63,792 nucleotides of DNA from Clostridia bacterium (lineage in GTDB: Bacteria > Bacillota > Clostridia > Christensenellales > Borkfalkiaceae): assembly GCA_017415505.1 (NCBI GenBank), contig JAFQGG010000002.1, forward strand, positions 1-63,792, given 5' to 3'. Within the stretch, counting starts at the first letter, position 1. Each line of letters starts with the position of its first letter. This document shows positions 16,929 through 25,550 of the stretch, piece after piece. The position numbers were made by a program, and so were the translations under genes. The notes beneath the pieces were generated by a model. It was not told the DNA's origin. It did no database searches and saw nothing but the letters and a program-made list of their open reading frames with translations.

Positions 16929-18279
16929 GATCTTGACGAAAACGGTTAAAAAAGTAACTTTGCTTTCCATCATTCTTGCCGTGATCCTCGTGGCGGCGTT
17001 GGTAGTTACCCGTTTGCTCGGCGTAAATTACGCGGCGACGATTGACAACGCGAAAACGCTTACGGTGACGGGCGGTTATTTCACGGAAACGCAACTTGAA
17101 GATTTGCAAGAGCTTTGCGAATCGGAATTTGATAAACAGGGCGTAGACCCCTTGTACGCAATCGACGGCGGTCGCGTGGGCGCGGATAACGAAATCGTTT
17201 ACGTGTTCTCGGCGGACACCGACCTTACGGCGGTGAAAACCGCGTTGGATACAGCCTTTGAGGGCGAAGCTTGGAAGGACGCCGTTCTCAACGTACGCGT
17301 GGCTTCCGATACCGTCGTGGACGGCGTGGAAATGCCTTGGTCGTACGTGCTTTGGGCGGTGGGCGCAGTCGTACTCTTCGCGGTGCTTACTTTCGCCTAC
17401 GTGTCCTTGCGTTACCGCTTGAATATGGGTATCACGACGGCGATTAGCGTGCTCGTTGGCGCAATCGTTTCCGCTTCGGTATTGCTCCTTTGCAGAATCC
17501 CGCTGAACAATTCTTCGCTGTACGCGGTGGCAGTTTCCTGCTTGCTTACGGCGGTGTTCACGCTCTTCACTTTCAACAAACTCCGCGCAAACCTTAAATC
17601 GGAAGAATATAAATCCAAGAAAGCGTCGGAAGTAATCGCGGAATCCTCCGCAACGAAAGAAACGCTCGCTTTGACGGTGGCACTCGGCTTGTCCCTCGTG
17701 CTCGTCGGCGCGCTCGGCACGGTTTCCGTGCGTTGGTTCGCACTCTCCGCGCTCGTCGCGTTGATCGTTTCGGCGTTCGTAGGTTTGGTTTACGCGCCCG
17801 CGCTTTACCTGCCCTTCAAAAAATCGGCGGATAAGAAAGCGGAAGGCAAGACGGCAAGCGGTTACGTCGGCGCAAAAGCTAAAAAAGCAAAGACGGTTGT
17901 AAAAGAAGAAAAGAAAGAAGAACCCGCTCCCGTAGCGCAACCCGCGCCTGCGGAAGAACCCGCGCCCGCGGAAGAACCCGCGCCCGTGGAAGAACCCGCT
18001 CCCGTGGAAGAACCCGCGCCTGCGGAAGAACCCACGCCTGTGGAAGAACCCGCGCCCGTGGAAGAACCCACGCCCGTGGAAGAACCCACGCCTGCGGAAG
18101 AACCCGCTCCCGTGGAAGAACCCGCGCCTGCGGAAGAACCCACGCCCGTGGAAGAACCCGCGCCTGTGGAAGAACCCGCGTCCGCGGAAGAACCCACGCC
18201 CGTGGAAGAACCCGCGCCTGTGGAAGAACCCGCACCCGTGGAAGAACCCGCGCCTGCGGAAGAATCCGATGAAAACTAA
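16921..18279 (+). CDS. secF: SecF-like translocase subunit with long Pro/Glu repeat tail
   Basis: 452 residues from the ATG at 16921, which lies 10 nt after AAGGGAGG; an ATG at 16912 is too close. It overlaps secD by 8 nt. An N-terminal helix (about 11-31) and a periplasmic part are followed by five C-terminal helices (about 140-300), the SecF plan, though divergent. From about residue 313 the protein becomes basic and then runs into 17 hexapeptide repeats of the form EEPAPV/EEPAPA/EEPTPV, ending ESDEN. This tail should be cytoplasmic and extended. Tails of this kind are not part of canonical SecF. Confidence 0.85.
   Translation: MNKILTKTVKKVTLLSIILAVILVAALVVTRLLGVNYAATIDNAKTLTVTGGYFTETQLEDLQELCESEFDKQGVDPLYAIDGGRVGADNEIVYVFSADTDLTAVKTALDTAFEGEAWKDAVLNVRVASDTVVDGVEMPWSYVLWAVGAVVLFAVLTFAYVSLRYRLNMGITTAISVLVGAIVSASVLLLCRIPLNNSSLYAVAVSCLLTAVFTLFTFNKLRANLKSEEYKSKKASEVIAESSATKETLALTVALGLSLVLVGALGTVSVRWFALSALVALIVSAFVGLVYAPALYLPFKKSADKKAEGKTASGYVGAKAKKAKTVVKEEKKEEPAPVAQPAPAEEPAPAEEPAPVEEPAPVEEPAPAEEPTPVEEPAPVEEPTPVEEPTPAEEPAPVEEPAPAEEPTPVEEPAPVEEPASAEEPTPVEEPAPVEEPAPVEEPAPAEESDEN
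17953..18258 (+). repeat. 17 tandem 18-bp coding repeats in secF
   Basis: The 18-nt unit GAAGAACCCGCGCCTGTG is repeated 17 times without frame change. Copies differ mainly at GCG/ACG and GCG/GTG codons. Copy number is likely to vary between strains. Confidence 0.95.
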
Positions 18280-18297
18280 TTAACGATCGTAAACGAA

Positions 18298-18331
18298 CGG
18301 GCGGGAGGGGGAGTGTGCCCCAACCCGCCCG
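18298..18331 (+). terminator. Terminator after secF
   Basis: The stem CGGGCGGG...CCCGCCCG has an inner GGGG/CCCC and is followed by a T-rich run. Confidence 0.75.
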
Positions 18332-18465
18332 ATTGCTTTCTTTTTGACAAAAGAAATATAAGAGAACCAAGATTTTATCGAAGGATTTAATCGTCTACTG
18401 CGTAAAAAGCCTTAAGGAATAAGGCAAAACCGTTCGTTCGCGGGGGAAACCCGCAAAGAGGAATT

Positions 18466-20787
18466 ATGAAAAAAATCGTTCCCGAATACACCTTTTCGGC
18501 GGAACAACTGAATAGAATTTCCGTGCTGTCCAAAGAAACGGGGTTGACGGAACAGGTCACGCGCGTGTTGTACGCGCGCGGGATAGACGACGTGGGGAAG
18601 ATACGGCGTTTTATGCAACCTTCCCGCCGTAATTTCCTTTCGCCCTTTTTAATGAAAGGTATGCAAGAGGCGGTGGATATGATTACTTCGGCGCGCGACG
18701 AGGGTAAAACGGTCGCGGTGTTCGGAGATTACGACGCCGACGGTATTTGCGCTTCCGCGATTATGTATTACGCGTTGAAAGAGTTTGGCATAGAACCGCA
18801 TATCTACGTGCCCGAGCGCGCGGACGGTTACGGCTTGTCGGTGGAAGCGATCGACCGCATTTTCGACGAGTGCAACCCCGAGCTGTTTATCACGGTGGAC
18901 TGCGGTATATCCTGCGCGGACGAGGCGCAATATATATACGAGCTTGGCTCGGACGTGATCGTCACCGACCACCACGAATTGCCCGAGCGTTTGCCCGATT
19001 GCGTAATCGTCAATCCCAAATTGGAAGACGATTACCCGTACGACAACCTTTGCGGGGCGGGGGTAGCGTTTAAGCTTGCCTGCGCGTTGATTGGGGAAAA
19101 GGCGTACGCGTATCTTGATTTCGCCACGCTTGCCACCGTGGCGGACAGCGTTCCGCTCACCAACGAAAACCGCGATATCGTCACGGAGGGTTTGAAACTG
19201 TTCAACGCAAATCCGCGCCCCTGTTTTGCGGGTTTGCTCGGCAAAACCTACGACGGAGTGACGGCGCAAACGCTTGCGTTCACCGTCGCGCCGCGCGTAA
19301 ACGCGGCGGGGCGTATGGGGGACGCGTGGGCGGCGTTTCGACTGTTCGTATCCGACAGCGAAACGGAAATTTACGATCTTTCGGTCAAGCTTTGTCTATA
19401 CAATACGCAACGGCAAAAATATTGCGACGAGTTATACGCGTCCGCGAAGAAGAAGCTTCGGGAAAAGGGCGCGTACGGCAACGTGATCATGCTTTCCGAC
19501 GAGAGTTGGAACGCAGGCTTTATCGGGATCGTCGCGGCACGGCTCGCGGAGGAATTCAACCGCCCCGCGCTGTTGTTCGTGCATAACGGCGATATGCTCA
19601 AAGGGAGCGCGCGGAGTATTGAAAGTATCAATATTTTCACGGCGTTGAAAAATTGTGCGGAATATATAGAGGAATTCGGCGGACACGCGCAAGCGGCGGG
19701 CGTGAACGTACGCGCGGAGAACTTCGAGAAACTCGAAAACGCGTTGAGCGCGGAGATTGCGGATAAATACGAACCGTCCGATTTCGAACAACGAGTGCCC
19801 GTGAGCGAGGAAATTACCTCGCACTTCCCCGAAAAATTCGCACGGGAATTGATGGCGCTCGAACCGTACGGCGTAGGGCATCGCCGTCCGCAATTCGTGC
19901 TTTCCGCGGGGGCTTGCCCCGTCAAACCGATCAAGACGGCTTCCCCGCATTTGAGCGTAAAGAGCGACTATATCGAGCTTACCTATTTCTCGGGCGCGAA
20001 GCACGCGAAAATTCTCGAAAGCGACGTGCGCAAAAAAATCGTGTTCGACGTGGGCATTTCCTACTTTAAGGGCAGGGAGTATATCAAAGGCTACGTGCGC
20101 GAGTTGCTCTACGACGGCAAGACGGGCAGGAGTACGGCAGACCGCATTTTCGCCAACGCCGTCAACCGTTTCTACGCGAAAAAGGTGGATTTGAAAAAAC
20201 GGGTGCTGACGACGGCGGAAACGCAGGCGTTGATAGAGGAAAAGCGCGCGCTTTGTCCCTACGGGCTTTGTTTGATCGCTTCGGACAGAAGAACGCTTCG
20301 CTACTATCAAGGGCTGGAAGAGTTCGGTTGCGATTTGTTCTACCCCTCGTCGCGGAACTTGGCGAATATGCTTATCGTATCGCCCGCCTCGGACGCGGAC
20401 CTTTCGGGGTACAGGGATTTTATCTTCCTCGACGCGCCTTCCGATTTCCATATCGAGGCGTTAGAGGGTAGGCAGGTATGCGTGAACGGGGAAATTAGCG
20501 GGCTTACGATGTTTGAAACGCTCACCGCCACGCGCGAGAGATTGTTGGAAATTTTCTCCGCGCTTCGAAAGGAAGTGAACGGCTTGACGGGCGAAACGGT
20601 AGAGGAGGTCGCGGTTTCTTGCGACGGTTTGGGGTTTGAGCGGAGAGAGCTTATTTTCGCGCTCACGGTGTTCAAGGAACTTGGACTCGTTGCGATCGAG
20701 GACGGGAAACTTATCGTGTATCGCGGTGTGAAAGCCGAGCTTACCGACTCGGAGATTTACCGAAAAGTTTGCGCGCTCCAAGCGTGA
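18466..20787 (+). CDS. recJ: Single-stranded-DNA-specific exonuclease RecJ
   Basis: 773 residues. It is a 5'-3' ssDNA exonuclease used in recombination and repair. The DHH-family motifs are FGDYDADGICASAIMYY, FITVDCGIS, VTDHHELPE (Asp168-His169-His170) and a late NAAGRMGDA; the DHHA1 part has SARS and GGHAQAAG. The C-terminal third carries the extra domain seen in clostridial RecJ, which are longer than the E. coli protein. AGAGGA precedes the ATG. A TTGACA at 18344 has no good -10 partner, so the promoter is unclear. Confidence 0.95.
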   Translation: MKKIVPEYTFSAEQLNRISVLSKETGLTEQVTRVLYARGIDDVGKIRRFMQPSRRNFLSPFLMKGMQEAVDMITSARDEGKTVAVFGDYDADGICASAIMYYALKEFGIEPHIYVPERADGYGLSVEAIDRIFDECNPELFITVDCGISCADEAQYIYELGSDVIVTDHHELPERLPDCVIVNPKLEDDYPYDNLCGAGVAFKLACALIGEKAYAYLDFATLATVADSVPLTNENRDIVTEGLKLFNANPRPCFAGLLGKTYDGVTAQTLAFTVAPRVNAAGRMGDAWAAFRLFVSDSETEIYDLSVKLCLYNTQRQKYCDELYASAKKKLREKGAYGNVIMLSDESWNAGFIGIVAARLAEEFNRPALLFVHNGDMLKGSARSIESINIFTALKNCAEYIEEFGGHAQAAGVNVRAENFEKLENALSAEIADKYEPSDFEQRVPVSEEITSHFPEKFARELMALEPYGVGHRRPQFVLSAGACPVKPIKTASPHLSVKSDYIELTYFSGAKHAKILESDVRKKIVFDVGISYFKGREYIKGYVRELLYDGKTGRSTADRIFANAVNRFYAKKVDLKKRVLTTAETQALIEEKRALCPYGLCLIASDRRTLRYYQGLEEFGCDLFYPSSRNLANMLIVSPASDADLSGYRDFIFLDAPSDFHIEALEGRQVCVNGEISGLTMFETLTATRERLLEIFSALRKEVNGLTGETVEEVAVSCDGLGFERRELIFALTVFKELGLVAIEDGKLIVYRGVKAELTDSEIYRKVCALQA

Positions 20788-20815
20788 GCGACGGAAGAGG
20801 AAGTACGGAAAGAAT

Positions 20816-22963
20816 ATGGAAAAGACTTTGGAGAAGATAAAGCAAAATTACGAAGGCGACGAGCTTGCCATGCTCGAACGGGCGTACGGCTACGCGAAGG
20901 AGGCGCACGCCAATCAAAAGCGCGCCTCGGGCGAGCCGTATTTTATCCACCCTTGCGCCGTGGCGGATATCCTTATGGAGCTTGGTTTGGACGCGGCGAC
21001 GATTGCCGCCGCGCTTTTGCACGACGTAATCGAGGATACCGAATCGACGGCGGAGGACATTCGCGAGGAATTCGGCGAACAGGTACTCTTGCTTGTGAGC
21101 GGTGTTACCAAGCTGGAAAAAATCGTTTTCAAATCGCAAGAGGACGCCGACGCGGAGAACTTCCGTAAGATTTTCGTTGCCATGGCAAAGGACGTGCGCG
21201 TTATTATTATCAAGCTTGCCGACCGTTTGCACAATATGCGTTCGCTCAACTTCCTTTCCTACGAACGCCAACAACGAATGGCGAGCGAAACGCTGGAAAT
21301 TTACGCGCCTTTGGCGGGCAGACTCGGTATTTCGCAAATCAAGTGCGAATTGGAAGACTTGTGCTTGAAATACCTCGACCCCGAAGCGTACGAATACCTC
21401 GTGTACAACATTCGTGAACGGCTTTCCGAGCGCAAGGATTTCGTCAACCGTATCGTGGAAGAAATCAAAGAACTCATGCGCGCGGACGGCGTGGAAGGGG
21501 AAGTGTTCGGGCGACCCAAGCATTTCTATTCCATTTATAAAAAAATGAAAAACAAGGGCAAGACCCTCGATCAAATTTACGATTTGTCGGCGGTGCGCGT
21601 GATCGTGAAAGACGTGCGCGCGTGCTATACCGTACTTGGGGAAATCCACGAGAAATGGAAGCCTATCCCCGGGCGTATCAAGGACTATATCGCCACGCCC
21701 AAACCCAACAAATATCAATCCCTGCACACCACGGTTATGACGAGCTACGGACAGCCGTTCGAAATTCAAATCCGAACGGAAGAAATGCACCGCATCGCCG
21801 AGTTCGGTATCGCGGCGCATTGGAAGTACAAAGAGGGTAGGACGGACGAGGAAAATAGCAACTTTGAAAACCGACTCGCTTGGCTTCGGGAAGTAATGGA
21901 ATGGCAGGGGGATTTGAAAGACTCCCGCGAGTTTATCGACGCGCTCAAAACGGAGCTGTACAGTCACGAGCTACTCGTGTTCACTCCGCGCGGAAAGGTT
22001 ATTTCCTTACCGCCCGAGGCGACGCCCGTGGACTTTGCGTACGCAATTCACTCGGAAGTGGGCAACCGCTGTACGGGCGCGCGGGTAAACTCGAAAATCG
22101 TGCCCCTTTCCACTACGCTCGAAGTGGGGGACGTGGTAGAGATTATCACCTCGCCCAACTCCAAAGGACCTTCCCGCGATTGGCTCAAATTTATTAAATC
22201 GTCGAGCGCGCGCGCGAAGATTCGGCAGTTCTATAAAAACGAGTTAAAGGAAGAAAATATCAAGCTCGGGCAAGCGAAGCTCGAAGAAGAGGCGAAAAAA
22301 CGCGGGTACGCGCTTTCGAATATCCTCACCGAGGACAGCTTCAAACGCATTTCCGAACGCTTTTCCTTTAATACCATGGACGAAATGTTCGCGGCGGTGG
22401 GCTACGGCTCAATCTCCGTTAATCAAATTTTGTTCAAGCTCATTGACTTTTACCGCAAGGAAACGCCCCTTGCGTTGGAAGTGCGCGGGGGCGATAGCGG
22501 AAACCGCGCGCCGGGCGGTGTGCTTATCAACGGACAGGCGGGTATGCTCGTGCGGTTCGCAGGTTGTTGTTCGCCCGTACCCGGTGACGAGATTATAGGC
22601 TATACTTCCCGCGGTAGAGGGGTGGTGGTGCACCGCGCCGACTGCCCGAATATCAAAGGCGTGGACGGGCAAAGACTGCTCCCCGCTTCGTGGCGGATCG
22701 AGGCGGGCGCGAAGCAACGCTACAACGCGAATATATCCATTCGCGCGACCGATCAAGGCTCGGCGCTGTCCGTGCTTTCGTTCGTGGTGTCCGACTTGAA
22801 ACTGTCCATTACCGCCGTCAACGGCAGAATCGACAAGAACGGCGACGCCGTTTTGGAAGCGTCCGTGTCGCTCACCGACATTTCCGAAGTGGATTTGCTC
22901 ATTAAAAAAATGCAGGCGGACAAGCGTATTTACGAAGTGCACCGTATCACTTCGTTAAGTTAA
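20816..22963 (+). CDS. relA: Bifunctional (p)ppGpp synthetase/hydrolase
   Basis: 715 residues, standard length for the Rel family. Domains in order are the HD hydrolase (His45, His69-Asp70, with HDVIEDTE), the synthetase (about 220-340, with YDLSAVRVIVKD and PNKYQSLHTTVM), TGS (about 380-440, VFTPRGKVISLPPEATPVDFAY), a zinc-finger-like segment (RFAGCCSPVPGDEI...HRADCPN) and a C-terminal ACT domain. The intact HD motif implies both activities. It follows recJ by 28 nt. The apt gene often found between recJ and relA is absent. Confidence 0.96.
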   Translation: MEKTLEKIKQNYEGDELAMLERAYGYAKEAHANQKRASGEPYFIHPCAVADILMELGLDAATIAAALLHDVIEDTESTAEDIREEFGEQVLLLVSGVTKLEKIVFKSQEDADAENFRKIFVAMAKDVRVIIIKLADRLHNMRSLNFLSYERQQRMASETLEIYAPLAGRLGISQIKCELEDLCLKYLDPEAYEYLVYNIRERLSERKDFVNRIVEEIKELMRADGVEGEVFGRPKHFYSIYKKMKNKGKTLDQIYDLSAVRVIVKDVRACYTVLGEIHEKWKPIPGRIKDYIATPKPNKYQSLHTTVMTSYGQPFEIQIRTEEMHRIAEFGIAAHWKYKEGRTDEENSNFENRLAWLREVMEWQGDLKDSREFIDALKTELYSHELLVFTPRGKVISLPPEATPVDFAYAIHSEVGNRCTGARVNSKIVPLSTTLEVGDVVEIITSPNSKGPSRDWLKFIKSSSARAKIRQFYKNELKEENIKLGQAKLEEEAKKRGYALSNILTEDSFKRISERFSFNTMDEMFAAVGYGSISVNQILFKLIDFYRKETPLALEVRGGDSGNRAPGGVLINGQAGMLVRFAGCCSPVPGDEIIGYTSRGRGVVVHRADCPNIKGVDGQRLLPASWRIEAGAKQRYNANISIRATDQGSALSVLSFVVSDLKLSITAVNGRIDKNGDAVLEASVSLTDISEVDLLIKKMQADKRIYEVHRITSLS

Positions 22964-22973
22964 GAGGGTAGTT

Positions 22974-23594
22974 ATGCAAATTATTCGAATTTCCCCGCGC
23001 GGGTTCGGCGCGAATACCTACGCGCTTACCGAGGACGGTAAAAACGCAATCGTGATAGACCCCGCGCAAAAACGCGTAGAGGGCGAGCTTATCAAGCTCG
23101 GACTCACCCCCGCGTTCGTGCTTTTAACGCATTGTCACTTCGACCACGTGGACGGCGTTCGCGCGTTGCAGGAGGCGGGCGCAAAGGTGCTTTGCTCGGA
23201 GGCGGAAAAACCGCTCGTGGGCACGCGTGCGGATTTGTACGAACTGTTCGGCGCGCCCCGCAACCCCTACCGCGTGGACGAAACGCTAAAAGACGGGGAA
23301 ACGCGGGAGTTTTGCAAGATAAAAATAACCGCGCTCGTTACGCCGGGGCATACGGCGGGGAGCGCGTGCTATCTCGTCGAGGACGAGGACGGGAGCAAAT
23401 ACCTCTTTTCGGGCGATACGCTCTTTGCGGGCACGATCGGCAGAACGGATTTCCCCACGGGGGATTTAACCGCTTTGCGGGAAAGCTTGCGCCGTCTTGC
23501 GGGGTTGGAAGATATGCCCGTGTACCCGGGACACGAAGAGGAAACCACGCTTGCGCGGGAGCGAAAGGAAAACCCGTTTCTTTGTGATTTTTAA
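22974..23594 (+). CDS. MBL-fold metallo-hydrolase (glyoxalase II-like)
   Basis: 206 residues. The metal-binding THCHFDHVDG (His53, His55, Asp57, His58), the later GHTAGSACY, FSGDTLF and the final PGHEEETTL place it in the small hydroxyacylglutathione-hydrolase-like group. The natural substrate is unknown; the family includes thioesterases acting on small thiol conjugates. It lies 10 nt after relA and 8 nt before hemZ, in the usual clostridial order, so one transcript is likely. Confidence 0.88.
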   Translation: MQIIRISPRGFGANTYALTEDGKNAIVIDPAQKRVEGELIKLGLTPAFVLLTHCHFDHVDGVRALQEAGAKVLCSEAEKPLVGTRADLYELFGAPRNPYRVDETLKDGETREFCKIKITALVTPGHTAGSACYLVEDEDGSKYLFSGDTLFAGTIGRTDFPTGDLTALRESLRRLAGLEDMPVYPGHEEETTLARERKENPFLCDF

Positions 23595-23602
23595 GGAGAA
23601 CT

Positions 23603-24976
23603 ATGCTCGTCACCGATTGTAAGTTTTTGGAAAACGAACTTCTCGACGCGGCGCGACTTTTCAAAAATCGCCCCGACTCGATTACGCACTCGTTCCGCTT
23701 TGCGGAGGGAGTGTTTTACAATGCGTTTACGGTGGACGGGGAATCCTACGCCTTTGAAGATAGGGAGCAGGTATGCGACGAGCTGGATTTCAAGCGTTTG
23801 GAACGCCGTTTTGCTAAGCTCCGCCTATACGAGATTTTAAGCGCGAAATACGGCGAGGAAATGCCGTGGGGCGCGTTGACGGGGATTCGTCCCACCAAGC
23901 TTGCGTATACGGAAACGGAGCGCGGGCGCGACTATAAAACGCTCTTTCAAAAAATGCACGTGCGCGAGGAGAATATACGGCTCGTCGAGCGGGTGCTTTG
24001 CGCGCAAGAGGGGATTTACGAGAAAAAGGACGGGAATACCGATTTGTTTATTTCCCTGCCCTTTTGCCCGACGAAATGCGCCTATTGCTCGTTCATTACC
24101 GCGCCGATTGACAAGACGCGCGCCTTTTTGCCCGCGTATCTTGATTGTTTGGAAAAGGAGCTTTCCGCTTCCCTTTCTCTAATCGGGAATTTGCGGAGCG
24201 TATATATCGGCGGGGGTACGCCGTTCGCGCTCGATACGCCCGATTTGGAGCGGGTACTTAAAGCCACCGCGCCCGTGTTTGAGAAATTTGGACGGGCGGA
24301 ATACACCGTCGAGGCGGGGCGTCCCGACGTGTTTACGGAGGAGAAACTTTCTCTGTTGCAAGACTACGGCGTGACGAGAATTTGTATCAACCCGCAAACT
24401 TTTTCGGACGAAACTTTGAAAAAGATCGGGCGCAAACACACGGTCGCGGATTTCTACCGCGCGTTGGAACTTTCCGAAAAGTACGGTTTTTTAGTCAATA
24501 TCGACTTGATCGCGGGCTTGGAAGCGGAGAGTGCGGAAACTTTCGCTTCGGGCGTGGAAAAGGCGGTGGAAACGGGCGCGGACAATATCACCGTGCATTG
24601 TTTGTGCTTAAAATCGGGCGCGAAGCTCAAAGAGGAAATTTCGTACATTGAAAACGAACTCGTTTCAACCATGGTAGCCTCTTCGCGGGAAATTCTTTCG
24701 CAAAACGGGTACGAGCCGTACTATATGTACCGCCAAAAATATCAAGCGGGGAACAACGAGAATGTGGGTTGGACGAAACGCGATCGCGCGTGCGTGTATA
24801 ATATCGACGTTATGGAAGAGGTGGCGGATAACCTCGCGGTGGGCGCAAACGCCGTTTCCAAGCGCGTTTTCAACGAAAAAGGGCTGATCACCCGTTTCGC
24901 CTCGCAAAAGGATTTGCGTACCTATATTGAAAATATTCAAACGATTATCGAGAAAAAAAGGAAATTTTTTGAATAA
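23603..24976 (+). CDS. hemZ: Coproporphyrinogen dehydrogenase-like radical SAM protein HemZ
   Basis: 457 residues. An N-terminal domain of about 150 residues precedes the radical SAM core, whose cluster motif is C-PTK-C-AY-C in LPFCPTKCAYCSF. Further SAM-domain marks are VYIGGGTP, TVEAGRPD, ICINPQTFSDETLKKIGRKH and NIDLIAGL. HemN/HemZ proteins were named for oxygen-independent coproporphyrinogen oxidation. No other haem gene is in the window, so the actual reaction may differ. AAGGAG precedes the ATG. Confidence 0.9.
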   Translation: MLVTDCKFLENELLDAARLFKNRPDSITHSFRFAEGVFYNAFTVDGESYAFEDREQVCDELDFKRLERRFAKLRLYEILSAKYGEEMPWGALTGIRPTKLAYTETERGRDYKTLFQKMHVREENIRLVERVLCAQEGIYEKKDGNTDLFISLPFCPTKCAYCSFITAPIDKTRAFLPAYLDCLEKELSASLSLIGNLRSVYIGGGTPFALDTPDLERVLKATAPVFEKFGRAEYTVEAGRPDVFTEEKLSLLQDYGVTRICINPQTFSDETLKKIGRKHTVADFYRALELSEKYGFLVNIDLIAGLEAESAETFASGVEKAVETGADNITVHCLCLKSGAKLKEEISYIENELVSTMVASSREILSQNGYEPYYMYRQKYQAGNNENVGWTKRDRACVYNIDVMEEVADNLAVGANAVSKRVFNEKGLITRFASQKDLRTYIENIQTIIEKKRKFFE

Positions 24977-25012
24977 ATACGGAAAAAAAAACGAAAAACG
25001 AGGTAAATTCGA

Positions 25013-25041
25013 TTTACATTCTTCGTAGAATGTGGTAAAAT
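25013..25041 (+). promoter_or_regulatory. Promoter for rpsO
   Basis: TTTACA, a 17-nt spacer and TAAAAT. The roughly 80-nt leader that follows could hold an S15 binding site, but I could not define one. Confidence 0.65.
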
Positions 25042-25125
25042 AATAGTAACGGTCGCCAAGAGAATCGATTCTCCACGTTTCCCTTAGCGATACGCGATAA
25101 AAATTCCATAGGAGGATAAAAAGAA

Positions 25126-25380
25126 ATGGAAAAGAACGAAATCATTGCTAAATTTGCTACCCACGAAGGTGACACGGGTTCGCCCGAAGTGCAGATCGCA
25201 CTTTTAACGTACAGAATCAATCACCTTAACGAACACCTCAAAAGCCACAAGCAGGACAACCACTCCCGTCGCGGTCTTTTGAAGATGGTTGGTAAGCGCA
25301 GAGGTCTTCTCGATTATCTTAAAGAAAAAGATATCGCGAGATACAGAGCAATCGTTGAAGCGTTAGGGCTTCGTAAATAA
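25126..25380 (+). CDS. rpsO: Ribosomal protein S15
   Basis: 84 residues, a few shorter than the usual 88-89, with the N-terminus trimmed. It carries the S15 signature [23 protein letters not shown] and the RNA-binding [20 protein letters not shown]. It binds 16S rRNA early in 30S assembly. AGGAGG lies 10 nt before the ATG. A terminator follows, then pnp, the classic rpsO-pnp order. Confidence 0.97.
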   Translation: MEKNEIIAKFATHEGDTGSPEVQIALLTYRINHLNEHLKSHKQDNHSRRGLLKMVGKRRGLLDYLKEKDIARYRAIVEALGLRK

Positions 25381-25391
25381 TGCGAAACGCG

Positions 25392-25421
25392 AAAGAGCGG
25401 GTGTTTTAACTCGCTCTTTTT
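25392..25421 (+). terminator. Terminator after rpsO
   Basis: An 11-bp stem with one G-U pair (AAAGAGCGGGT / ACTCGCTCTTT), loop GTTTTA, followed by T's. Confidence 0.8.
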
Positions 25422-25424
25422 CGT

Positions 25425-25476
25425 GCCGTACGACGCGGACAAGCCTCGGCATGGGCGAACTCTTTCGTTGCACGGC
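25425..25476 (+). other. Possible long-range hairpin in the pnp leader
   Basis: GCCGTACGACG (25425-25435) can pair with CGTTGCACGGC (25466-25476) with one mismatch and one wobble. It may be an autoregulatory or RNase-sensitive structure as known upstream of pnp in other bacteria, but this is inference. Confidence 0.35.
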
Positions 25477-25550
25477 GATAAAAACCCGTAGACGGGCGTT
25501 TACGGGAACAAGAACAAACAAGAATTAAAGTACAAGGAGAAAAAATTATT

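Noticed and set aside
17953-18258. Possible CRISPR array
   Set aside because: The repeats are head-to-tail 18-bp codon repeats without spacers, inside the secF frame.
18344-18380. Promoter for recJ at the TTGACA
   Set aside because: No acceptable -10 box lies 16-18 nt downstream.
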